A stretch of 6,807 nucleotides of DNA. It comes from JBBQTQ01 sp038213135 (lineage in GTDB: Bacteria; Actinomycetota; Thermoleophilia; Gaiellales; Gaiellaceae). Below are positions 1 to 6,200 of this stretch, piece by piece. Position 1 is the stretch's first letter; the number at the start of each line of letters is the position of its first letter. Where the stretch lies: contig JBBQTQ010000109.1 in assembly GCA_038213135.1 (NCBI GenBank), positions 1-6,807 of the forward strand. Direction: 5' to 3'. A model generated the notes under the pieces. It was not told the DNA's origin, searched no databases, and worked only from the letters and a program-made list of their open reading frames with translations. A program made the translations under genes and the position numbers.

Positions 1-205
1 CGTAGTGGGTCGCGAGCGCCGGGTTGGCGTCGACGTCGACCTTCGCCAGCTCGACCTGGCCAGAGCGAGCCTCGACCTCGGCCTCGAGCGCCGGCGCAAG
101 CGTCTTGCACGGCCCGCACCACTCCGCCCAGAAGTCGACGACGACCGGCAGCTCGTGCGAGCGCTGGACGACGTCCGCGTAGAAGGTCTCGTCGGTGACG
201 TTCAT
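1..205 (-). CDS. Thioredoxin-fold protein, N-terminal part (cut by window edge)
   Basis: The first 68 codons of a thioredoxin-fold protein are present and the 3' end lies beyond the left edge. The classic active site WCGPC is at residues 29-33, preceded by the buried-strand pattern VVVDFWAE (21-28) and followed by helix alpha-2 residues KTLAPALE and the next strand ELAKVDVDANPALA (52-65). This is the normal order of a thioredoxin. The two active-site cysteines suggest dithiol-disulfide exchange. No signal peptide is seen, so it is probably cytoplasmic. The cis-proline region and C-terminus are not visible, so a plain thioredoxin cannot be told from a longer thioredoxin-TPR (CnoX/YbbN-like) chaperone. 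It starts 16 nt after the scpB stop and is probably the last visible gene of the lgt-scpAB cluster. A GTG codon (206-208) sits directly upstream of and in frame with the chosen ATG, so the start may be one codon earlier. No clear Shine-Dalgarno is seen. Confidence 0.9.
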   Translation of the reverse strand, partial: MNVTDETFYADVVQRSHELPVVVDFWAEWCGPCKTLAPALEAEVEARSGQVELAKVDVDANPALATHY

Positions 206-220
206 CACCGGCGAACGCTA
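206..220 (-). repeat. Gene-junction motif copy 1 (scpB/thioredoxin)
   Basis: Read on the minus strand this is TAGCGTTCGCCGGTG. It lies between the scpB stop and the thioredoxin start and ends on an in-frame GTG. A near-identical 16-mer occurs at the lgt/scpA junction (1553-1568), differing by one inserted T and one substitution. The actual scpB stop is the TAG four bases upstream, giving a tandem TAGCTAGC. Neither this junction nor the lgt/scpA junction has a good Shine-Dalgarno. The function is unknown; a role in translational restart is inference and chance similarity is possible. Confidence 0.35.
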
Positions 221-221
221 G

Positions 222-827
222 CTATGCGCCGCGCTGCTCCGCGACCGCGTGCAGGCGCGCTCGGATCTGCTCCGGCTCGCCGCCGAGGTCGTCGAGCCGC
301 GGCAACTCGGAGAGGCTCTCCAGCCCGAAGATGCGTTCGAAGAGCGGCGTCACCCGGTAGCGCACCGCGCCGCCGACGCCCGGCTCGCGCCCGGCCTCCG
401 CGATCAGGCCGCGTTCGACGAGGCCCGCGACGACGCCGTCGACGGCCACCCCGCGGATTCGCGCCACGTCGGGCCGTGTGCACGGGCCGAGGTAAGCGAT
501 CACGGCCAGGGTCTCCATGGCCGCCTGCGAGAGCCCACGCTCGGCCGGCCGCTCGAAGAGTCGCGCACAGGCCTCCGCCTCCTCCCGCGCGGCGCGAAAC
601 GCGTAGCCGCCTGCCACGTGCTCGAGCACGATCCCGCTGCGGCCCTCGCGGTAGGTCTCGAAGAGGGTCGCGAGCGCCGTCTCGATCCGGTCGAGGTCGT
701 CGTCGGCCGCGACGGCCAGATCCTCGGCGGACAGCGGCTGCGAGGCGACGACGAGCAGCGCCTCGAGCGTCCGCGCGAGGCGGTCGACGGGGCTCGGAAC
801 GACTAGGCGGAGCGGGCGCTCGTCCAT
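222..827 (-). CDS. scpB: Segregation and condensation protein B (ScpB)
   Basis: ScpB forms a dimer of tandem winged-helix proteins that binds the kleisin ScpA and, with SMC, makes the bacterial condensin that compacts and segregates the chromosome. It is cytoplasmic and nucleoid-associated. The 201 residues fit the family length. The first winged helix spans about 14-80 (VDRLARTLEALLVVASQPLS then an ALATLFETY helix). The second spans about 98-170 and carries the family signature ETLAVIAY (105-112), then TRPDVARIRGV (117-127) and the wing-side YRVTPLFERIFGLESL (157-172). The C-terminal tail of about 25 residues is polar and probably flexible. The ATG start lies inside the 3' end of scpA, a 25-nt overlap in a different frame, and has a clear Shine-Dalgarno five bases upstream, so the start is well supported. 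The stop is TAG. Translational coupling to scpA is likely because the partners are needed in fixed ratio. Confidence 0.96.
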   Translation of the reverse strand: MDERPLRLVVPSPVDRLARTLEALLVVASQPLSAEDLAVAADDDLDRIETALATLFETYREGRSGIVLEHVAGGYAFRAAREEAEACARLFERPAERGLSQAAMETLAVIAYLGPCTRPDVARIRGVAVDGVVAGLVERGLIAEAGREPGVGGAVRYRVTPLFERIFGLESLSELPRLDDLGGEPEQIRARLHAVAEQRGA

Positions 828-1555
828 GCGGTCTCCTCTCTTTCGACGCGGGCGACGCGAATCCGCCCGAACGGTTGCGATTGCTCGATCTGGACCTCGT
901 TCCCCTTGCGCAGCTCCAGCAGCGCGAGGAACGCCGACGCCTGCTCGATCCGCGAGAGCCCCTCGACCTCGCCGTCGAAATCGAAGCGGCGCCGCCGGCG
1001 CAGCAGCGCACGGAAGCGCTCGAGGAAGAGCGAGACGGGCGGGAAGCGCAGGGCCATGTGCCCGAGCGAGACCTGCGGCGGCTCGGCCGCGAGGCCGCGC
1101 AGGGCTGCGGCGAGCGCCTCGGGCTGCTGCGGCAAGAAGCGCACCTCGGGCCGGGGGGCGAGCGGCGAGGGACCGAGTCGGAAGTAGCGGTCGCTCTCCG
1201 CGGCGAGACGCTCCGAGAGCCAGAGGGCCGCCTCCTTGATCCGCCGGTACTCCTCGAGCCGTCGCGCGAGCTCCTCGGCCGCCTCCTCGGGGGCGAGCTC
1301 GGAGAGATCGACCTCCTCGTCGGGGAAGAGCTCGCGTGCTTTCAGCTCGAGCAAGGCCGAGACGAGCACGAGGAACTCTCCGCAGGCTTCGAGGTCGAGC
1401 CGGTCGCGCTCGGCCAGCCGCTCGACGAAGGCGAGCACGATCGCCGCGATGTCCACGTCCGCGGGCGCGAGCTCCTCCCGCAGGACGAGCGTCAGCAGCA
1501 GGTCGAAAGGCCCCTCGAAGGCGTCGAGGTCGAGGTCGAGCTGGCGGGCAAGCAC
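803..1555 (-). CDS. scpA: Segregation and condensation protein A (ScpA, kleisin)
   Basis: ScpA is the kleisin of the bacterial SMC-ScpAB condensin. Its N-terminal domain touches the SMC neck and its C-terminal winged helix caps an SMC head, closing the ring; the middle binds ScpB. The diagnostic N-terminal motif FEGPFDLLL is at residues 13-21. It is followed by ADVDIAAIVLAFVERL (32-47) and the long helix EFLVLVSALLELKARELFP (60-78). An acidic, charged linker (79-125) leads to the ScpB-binding middle region. The C-terminal winged helix is about 172-235, with SRIEQASAFLALLELRKG (201-218) and QIEQSQPFGRIRV (222-234). The length of 250 residues is typical. The start is GTG, 10 bases after the lgt stop, and no proper Shine-Dalgarno is visible, so translation may depend on coupling to lgt. 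The gene ends in TAG inside scpB. Arrangement and motifs make the identification secure; only the exact start is uncertain. Confidence 0.96.
   Translation of the reverse strand: MLARQLDLDLDAFEGPFDLLLTLVLREELAPADVDIAAIVLAFVERLAERDRLDLEACGEFLVLVSALLELKARELFPDEEVDLSELAPEEAAEELARRLEEYRRIKEAALWLSERLAAESDRYFRLGPSPLAPRPEVRFLPQQPEALAAALRGLAAEPPQVSLGHMALRFPPVSLFLERFRALLRRRRRFDFDGEVEGLSRIEQASAFLALLELRKGNEVQIEQSQPFGRIRVARVEREETAWTSARSA
833..840 (-). promoter_or_regulatory. Shine-Dalgarno of scpB, inside scpA
   Basis: The minus strand reads GAGAGGAG followed by five bases (ACCGC) and then the scpB ATG at 827-825. This strong site lies within the scpA coding region and fixes the scpB start and the 25-nt overlap. 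Confidence 0.8.
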
Positions 1556-1568
1556 CCGCGAAACGCTA
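1553..1568 (-). repeat. Gene-junction motif copy 2 (lgt/scpA)
   Basis: Read on the minus strand this is TAGCGTTTCGCGGGTG. It begins with the lgt TAG stop and ends with the scpA GTG start. It is almost the same as 206-220 at the scpB/thioredoxin junction. The gap holds no clear Shine-Dalgarno. The similarity is seen directly; any function is a guess. Confidence 0.35.
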
Positions 1569-2453
1569 ACCGCGGGAGCGGACGCGGCCCTTCGGCACGG
1601 CCATCGCCGGGCCCTGCGGAATCTTCCGGGGCCAGCCGGCGGCCGGGGCTTCGGCGCTCGGCCGGCGGAAGAACTGCCACCAGACGAAGAACGCCGTCGA
1701 GGCGAGGAAGAGAAGCAGCGAGACCCAGAAGTTCGTCCGCTCGCCCAGGAAGTGCCCAGACGGGTCGACCCTGAGCAGCTCCTCGAAGATGCGGCCCAGC
1801 GTGTAGATCGAGACGTAGAGCGCGAAGAGTCCTGGCGGGCGGATCCGGAAGCGCTTGCCGATCAAGATCAGGAGCCCCGCGGCGGCGAGGTCGTAGATGA
1901 ACTCGTAGAGGAAGGTCGGGTGGTAGGTCTGGGTGCGCAGCGACTGGTTGGAGACCTGGTGCTGAGGATCGATCTCCAGCCCCCAGGGCAGGCTAGTCGG
2001 CCTGCCGTAGAGTTCCTGGTTGAACCCGTTGCCCCAGCGGCCGATCGCCTGCGCGACGAGCAGGCCCGGCGCGATCGCGTCCATGAAGAGCCGGACGCTC
2101 GCGCCGGAGCGGCGGATCACCCACGCGCCGGCAAGCGTGCCGAAAAGGATCCCGCCCCAGATGCCGAGCCCGCCCTGCCAGACGGCGAACGGCCCCCACC
2201 ACTTGTCCGGGACCTCGCTCGAGCTCGTGATGTCGTGATAGATGCGCGCGCCGACGACGCCGAACGCCACACCCCAGACGGCGACGCGGAAGACGAGATC
2301 CCAGTCGCCGCCGAGCTTCTTCCAGCGATAGCCGGTGAGCGCGATGCACGCCGCGATTGCGAGCAGCAGCATCAGGCCGTACATGTGGATCGTCAGCGGC
2401 CCGAGGTGAATGACGCCGCTGTGGGGCGACGGGATCGAGCCGAGGAGCGCCAT
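1566..2453 (-). CDS. lgt: Prolipoprotein diacylglyceryl transferase (Lgt)
   Basis: Lgt is an integral membrane enzyme that moves diacylglycerol from phosphatidylglycerol to the lipobox cysteine of prolipoproteins, the first step of lipoprotein maturation. The Lgt signature GRWGNGFNQELYGRPT is at residues 138-153 and holds the Arg, Asn and Glu expected around the active site. HPTFLYE (178-184) and the Arg-Glu pair in LGRIFEELLR (219-228) also match the family. Hydrophobic segments fall near 25-40, 53-70, 96-113, 124-138, 185-199, 208-222 and 242-260, consistent with the seven-helix fold. The loop equivalent to E. coli GGLSFHGG reads GGLGIWGG (94-101), so the E. coli loop His is Trp here, a form I recall from actinobacterial Lgt. 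A basic, proline-rich tail follows residue 262. The length of 295 is normal. The ATG follows the small upstream gene by 17 bases with a short AGGG-type site. The stop is TAG. Confidence 0.96.
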   Translation of the reverse strand: MALLGSIPSPHSGVIHLGPLTIHMYGLMLLLAIAACIALTGYRWKKLGGDWDLVFRVAVWGVAFGVVGARIYHDITSSSEVPDKWWGPFAVWQGGLGIWGGILFGTLAGAWVIRRSGASVRLFMDAIAPGLLVAQAIGRWGNGFNQELYGRPTSLPWGLEIDPQHQVSNQSLRTQTYHPTFLYEFIYDLAAAGLLILIGKRFRIRPPGLFALYVSIYTLGRIFEELLRVDPSGHFLGERTNFWVSLLLFLASTAFFVWWQFFRRPSAEAPAAGWPRKIPQGPAMAVPKGRVRSRG

Positions 2454-2470
2454 CGCGCCCTATTGTGACC

Positions 2471-2680
2471 CTAAAGCAGGATCTGTACGGCCAGGTCCGG
2501 CGCGCACCCTCTGGCGAGCAGGTCTACCGCCCGGTGCAGGTCGACCTCGTTGCTCGCGGCCAGCTGCGCGGCGTGGATCGCCCCGTAGCCCGCCCGCTCG
2601 AGCTCCTCGGCGCGCCAGCGCTCGATTCGCTCGTGCTCGGTCTCTTCGTGGACGTGAACTTCAGCTTCCGCCGCAGACAT
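2471..2680 (-). CDS. Small conserved hypothetical protein (69 aa) heading the lgt-scpAB cluster
   Basis: A 69-residue protein of unknown function. The first 30 residues are very acidic and charged (VHVHEETEHERIERWRAEEL) and probably helical. The second half (GYGAIHAAQLAASNEVDLHR, then AVDLLARGCAPDLAVQILL) looks like two or three short helices with regular alanine and leucine spacing. I recall similar short proteins with a 'DVDLHRAVDLLxRGCPPxLAxxIL' tail in actinobacterial genomes, but cannot name a family. There is no signal peptide or membrane segment, so it is probably cytoplasmic. It has the strongest Shine-Dalgarno in the window and ends in TAG 17 bases before lgt, so it is likely the first gene of the cluster. 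An open plus-strand frame also covers this stretch, but the ribosome site and protein-like pattern favour the minus strand. Confidence 0.8.
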   Translation of the reverse strand: MSAAEAEVHVHEETEHERIERWRAEELERAGYGAIHAAQLAASNEVDLHRAVDLLARGCAPDLAVQILL

Positions 2681-2682
2681 GA

Positions 2683-2691
2683 CTCCTCCTT
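2683..2691 (-). promoter_or_regulatory. Strong Shine-Dalgarno of the 69-aa gene
   Basis: The minus strand reads AAGGAGGAG, then TC, then the ATG at 2680-2678. The AGGAGG core ends four bases before the ATG, slightly close but near-perfect in sequence. It supports both the reality and the start of the small gene. Confidence 0.8.
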
Positions 2692-2747
2692 CGCCGCTTG
2701 TCTCTAAGTGTTCGGCGGTGCGGGCCCAGCGGATCTCCCCAAACAGG

Positions 2748-2775
2748 GTGATTTACGGAGACGCAACAGTAGGGT
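2748..2775 (+). promoter_or_regulatory. Possible promoter and ribosome site of the VOC gene
   Basis: Within the 102-bp divergent gap (2681-2782), which is less G+C-rich than the genes near its right end, a TAGGGT hexamer (2770-2775) fits the actinobacterial TANNNT -10 pattern. A weak -35-like GTGATT lies 16 bases upstream (2748-2753). If used, transcription would begin at or next to the ATG at 2783, giving a leaderless mRNA. The same bases also contain AGGG eight bases before the ATG, which could act as a Shine-Dalgarno on a longer transcript. The two readings exclude each other. I found no convincing promoter for the divergent minus-strand gene. Confidence 0.3.
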
Positions 2776-2782
2776 TTCGTGA

Positions 2783-3223
2783 ATGGTGCGCCTTGTCGGC
2801 CTGAACCACGTCGCGGTCGAGGTGGGGAGCATCGACGAGGCGCTCGAGTTCCTCGGCCGGATCTTCGAGCTCGACCTGCGCGGCCGGATCGGCGACCGGA
2901 TGGCCTTCCTGGACATGGGCGATCAGTTCATCGCTCTGGCTGCCACGTCCAGGGGACAGGCCCTCGGAGGTGTCCCCGAGGCACACATCGGGCTCGTCGT
3001 CGACGACAGGCCGGCGGCACTCGCTGCGGCCCGTGCCGCCGGTGCCCAGATGTACGAGGACAACGAGTTCCTGGATCCCTGGGGAAACCGCTGGCAGGTC
3101 ATCGACTACCGCGACGTCCAATTCACGAAAACCGACCGCATCCTCGTGGGCATGGGTCTGGAAGGCCTGGAGAAATCGGAGCGCGCACTCGCCGAGCTGC
3201 GCGAGAAAGGACTCGCCGGATGA
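2783..3223 (+). CDS. Glyoxalase/bleomycin-resistance (VOC) family protein
   Basis: A single-chain vicinal-oxygen-chelate protein of 146 residues made of two beta-alpha-beta-beta-beta modules. Module 1 begins LNHVAVEVGSIDEALEFLG (7-25) with the usual metal-site His at 9. Module 2 begins AHIGLVVDDRPAALAAARAAGA (67-88) with His68 and ends in DPWGNRWQVIDYRDVQFTK (98-116). In most VOC enzymes the last strand reads GNxxE; here the metal-site Glu is Gln105, and the module 1 counterpart is FIAL (49-52) without Glu. Only two His of the usual ligand set are therefore plain, and the protein may bind metal differently or not at all. Substrate is unknown. The C-terminal helix (124-146) is an extra charged tail. 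The ATG has AGGG eight bases upstream. The gene is alone on the plus strand, divergent from the lgt cluster and convergent with dnaE, and its TGA stop overlaps the ATG of a truncated second VOC frame. Confidence 0.9.
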   Translation: MVRLVGLNHVAVEVGSIDEALEFLGRIFELDLRGRIGDRMAFLDMGDQFIALAATSRGQALGGVPEAHIGLVVDDRPAALAAARAAGAQMYEDNEFLDPWGNRWQVIDYRDVQFTKTDRILVGMGLEGLEKSERALAELREKGLAG

Positions 3224-3261
3224 TCGACTACGTGGAGCTGCTCGTCAGCGACCCTGCGTAG
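3220..3261 (+). pseudogene. Stump of a second VOC-family gene (13 codons plus stop)
   Basis: The frame reads MIDYVELLVSDPA and then TAG. This closely matches the typical start of another VOC subfamily, which I recall as 'MIDYVELPVSDxxRAKAFY', with the first beta strand and the opening of the first helix. Everything after residue 13 is missing, because the next base is the end of the convergent dnaE. Its start signals are intact: the ATG overlaps the upstream VOC stop as ATGA, and AAAGGA (3206-3211) lies eight bases upstream. It was therefore probably once a translationally coupled partner, and the rest was deleted during a rearrangement at the dnaE 3' end. It could instead be a chance peptide, but sequence and signals together make that less likely. 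Confidence 0.6.
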
Positions 3262-6200
3262 CTAGGTGACGGCGGCCTCGCCGAGCAAGGCCTTCACCTC
3301 GGCGTAGAAGTCCGGGACCGGGCTGACCCGGTAGCCGGGACCGAGCTCGAGCACCTTCGAGCCGGCGGAGGTCTCGAGCGCCACGAACACCTTGACCTCG
3401 CCGGGGAAGTCCTTCACCACCGTCCCGAGCTCGCGCACGATTCCGGCCGGTGCCTTGCGGGCATCCACGTGGAGCCGCACCTCGGTCGGCGCCCTGGCCG
3501 CCTCGAACGGCGTCACCTCGAGCGCGAGCAGCTTCGTCTCGCCCTCCTGCTTGTGGTCGACACGAGCCTTCAGAACGAGGATCCGATCGGCCTCGCAGAA
3601 CTCGCGCGAGGCCGCGTACACGGAGTTGAAGACGACCACCTCGGCGCCGCCCGTGAAGTCGTCGAGCCGCAGGAAGACCATCGGCTCGCCCTTCTTCGTG
3701 GTCAGCGCCTTCACCGAGGAGACGATCCCGCCGACGGTGATCACTTCGCCGTCGCGGCGGCGCTCGATGTCGCCGAGCGCGCAGTCGACCTTCCGGCGCA
3801 GCTCGTCCCGAATCGCGTGCAGAGGGTGCTCGGAGACGTAGACGCCGAGCGTCTCCTTCTCGAGCCGTAGGAGCTCGCCCTTCTCGTATTCCTCCGCCGT
3901 CAGCGGCGAGTGGTGGCGCGGCCGCTCCTCGGCGGGCGCGTCGTCGAGGTCGAAGATCGAGCCCTGGCCGGCGAGCCGGTCGGCGTGCTGGCGGCCGCCG
4001 AGCGAGAGCGCCTGGTCGAGCGCGTCGATCATCGCCCGTCGCGTGCCCGTGGTCGAGTCGAGCGCGCCGCACTTGACGAGTGACTCGAGCGCCCGCTTGT
4101 TGACGACCTGCGGGTCGACACGCTCGGTGAAATCCCAGAGCGACGCGAAGGGGCCGCCGCTCTCGCGCGCGGCGATCACGGCGCGGCAGGCGGTCTCCCC
4201 CACGTTCTTGACCGCATTCAGCCCGAAGCGGATCTTCCCGTCGACGACCACGAAGTCGACCGCGGACTCGTTCACGTCCGGCGGCAGCACCTCGATCCCG
4301 ATCTCCTCGCACGCGTTCACGTAGAAGGGCACGCGGTCCTTCGTGTTCATCACGGACGAGATCAGCGCGGCCATGTACGCATGCGGGTGGTTCGCCTTCA
4401 GCCAGGCCGTGCGGTAGGCGATCAGGGCGTAGCAGGCCGCGTGCGCCTTGTTGAACGAGTAGTCCTGCGACTGCTCCATGTCCTTCCAGAGCTGCTGCGA
4501 GACCGCCGGCGCGACGCCGTTCGTGAGGCAGCCCTCGACGAACTTGTCCTTGAGGGACGCCATCAGCGCGTGGATCTTCTTGCCGATCGCCTTGCGCAGC
4601 GTCTCGGCCTCCGCGGGCGTGAAGCCGGCCAACTCCTTGGCGATCTGCATGTACTGCTCCTGGTAGATGCAGATGCCGTAGGTGAGCCCCGTGATCGGCT
4701 GGAGCCGAGGGTCGATGTAGACGACCTGCTCGAGCCCGTTCTTGCGCCGCGCGTAGACCGGGATGTAGCCCATCGGGCCCGGCCGGTAGAGCGCGACGAG
4801 CGCGATCAGGTCCTCGAACTCGGTCGGCTTGACCGAGCGCAGCGCCTCCCGCATGCCCGACGACTCGAACTGGAAGACGCCGATCGCGTTCCCCTGCGCG
4901 AGCAGCTCGTAGGTCTTGCGGTCGTCGAGCGGGAGCGCCTCGATGTCGAGGTCGCCGATCAGCTCGACGGCCTTGTCGATCACGTCGAGGTTGCGCAGGC
5001 CGAGGAAGTCCATCTTCAAAAGGCCGAGCTCGACGACGTCGCCCATTCCGAGCTGGGTCACGAGCTCCTGGCCCTCGCCCTTCTGTTGCAGCGGCACGAT
5101 CTCGGTGAGCGGCCGGTCGGCGATCACGACGCCCGCGGCATGGATCGAGTCGGCGCGGACGAGGCCCTCGAGCGGCTTCGCCAGGTCGACGATCTCCTTC
5201 ACGACCGGGTCGGTGTCGTAGGCCTGCCGCAGCTCCTGGCCGGGCTTGAGGCTGTCCTCGAGGTAGACCTTGACGCCCTCTGGCACCATCTTCGCGATCC
5301 GGTCGACGGTGCCGTACGGGATCTCGAGCACGCGGCCGGCGTCGCGGATCGCGGCGCGGGCCATCATCGTCGAGAAGGTGATGATCTGCGCGACGCGGTC
5401 GCGGCCGTACTTCTCGGCGACGTAGTTGATGACGCGCTCGCGGCCGGCGACCGAGAAGTCGATGTCCATGTCGGGCAGGTCCTTGCGGGCCGGGTTGAGG
5501 AACCGCTCGAAGAGGAGCCCGTAGCGGATCGGATCGACGTCGGTGATCTCCAGGCAGTAGGCGGCGAGCGAACCGGCCGCCGAGCCGCGGCCCGGGCCGA
5601 CGGTGACGCCGTTCGTCTTCGCGAAGTGGATGAAGTCCCAGACGATCAGGAAGTAGTCGGCGAAGCCCATCTCGCGGACGGTCTTCAGCTCGAACTGGAG
5701 CCGCTCGCGCAGCTCCGGCGTCACCGTCTCGTAGCGGCGCGCGAGCCCGGCCTCGCACAGCTCGGCGAGGAACTCGAAGGCGTCGCGGCCCTCCGGTGTC
5801 GGAAACTTGGGGAGCAGGATCTGGCCGAGCTGCAGCTCGACGTTGCAACGCTCCGCGATCTCGAGCGTGCGACGGAGCGCGTCGTCGTGGCCGGGGAAGT
5901 CGGCCGCCATCTCGGCCGGCGACTTGAAGAAGAACTGGTCGGTGTCGAAGCGCCAGTGGTTCGGGTTCTTCAGCGAGTCGCCCGACTGGATGCAGAGAAG
6001 CGCCTCGTGCGCGCGGGCGTCCTCGTGCATGAGGTAATGGACGTCGCCGGTCGCGACGAGCGGCAGCCCAGCCTCGCCGGCCAGCGTCGCAAGCGCGGGC
6101 ACGATCCGCTGCTGTACCTCGAGCCCGGCGTTCTGCAGCTCGACGTACGTCGACTCCCGGCCGAAGACCTGTGCGAGCCGGTCGAGCTCCCCGCGCGCGT

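Noticed and set aside
205..1011. A 268-codon minus-strand frame overlapping scpA and scpB
   Set aside because: The scpA and scpB frames have clear family motifs and start signals; this frame gives a Ser/Arg/Gly-rich random-looking product.
5..1774. A 589-codon plus-strand open frame across trx, scpB, scpA and part of lgt
   Set aside because: It is antisense to four recognisable genes and its product is Arg/Pro-rich without domain features.
2465..2707. An 80-codon plus-strand frame over the 69-aa gene
   Set aside because: The minus-strand frame has a near-perfect Shine-Dalgarno, operon spacing and a conserved-looking protein. The plus frame has no ribosome site and runs into the divergent promoter region.
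2779..3261. A GTG-initiated 160-codon plus-strand frame that includes the MIDYVEL peptide as its C-terminus
   Set aside because: Its first 147 codons are out of frame with the clear VOC protein and look random. Only the last 13 codons, which have their own ATG and ribosome site, resemble a protein family.
3245..5848. An 867-codon open frame on the minus strand in another frame of dnaE
   Set aside because: It is rich in Arg, Ala, Gly and Pro with no motif, and overlaps the true dnaE frame over its whole useful length.
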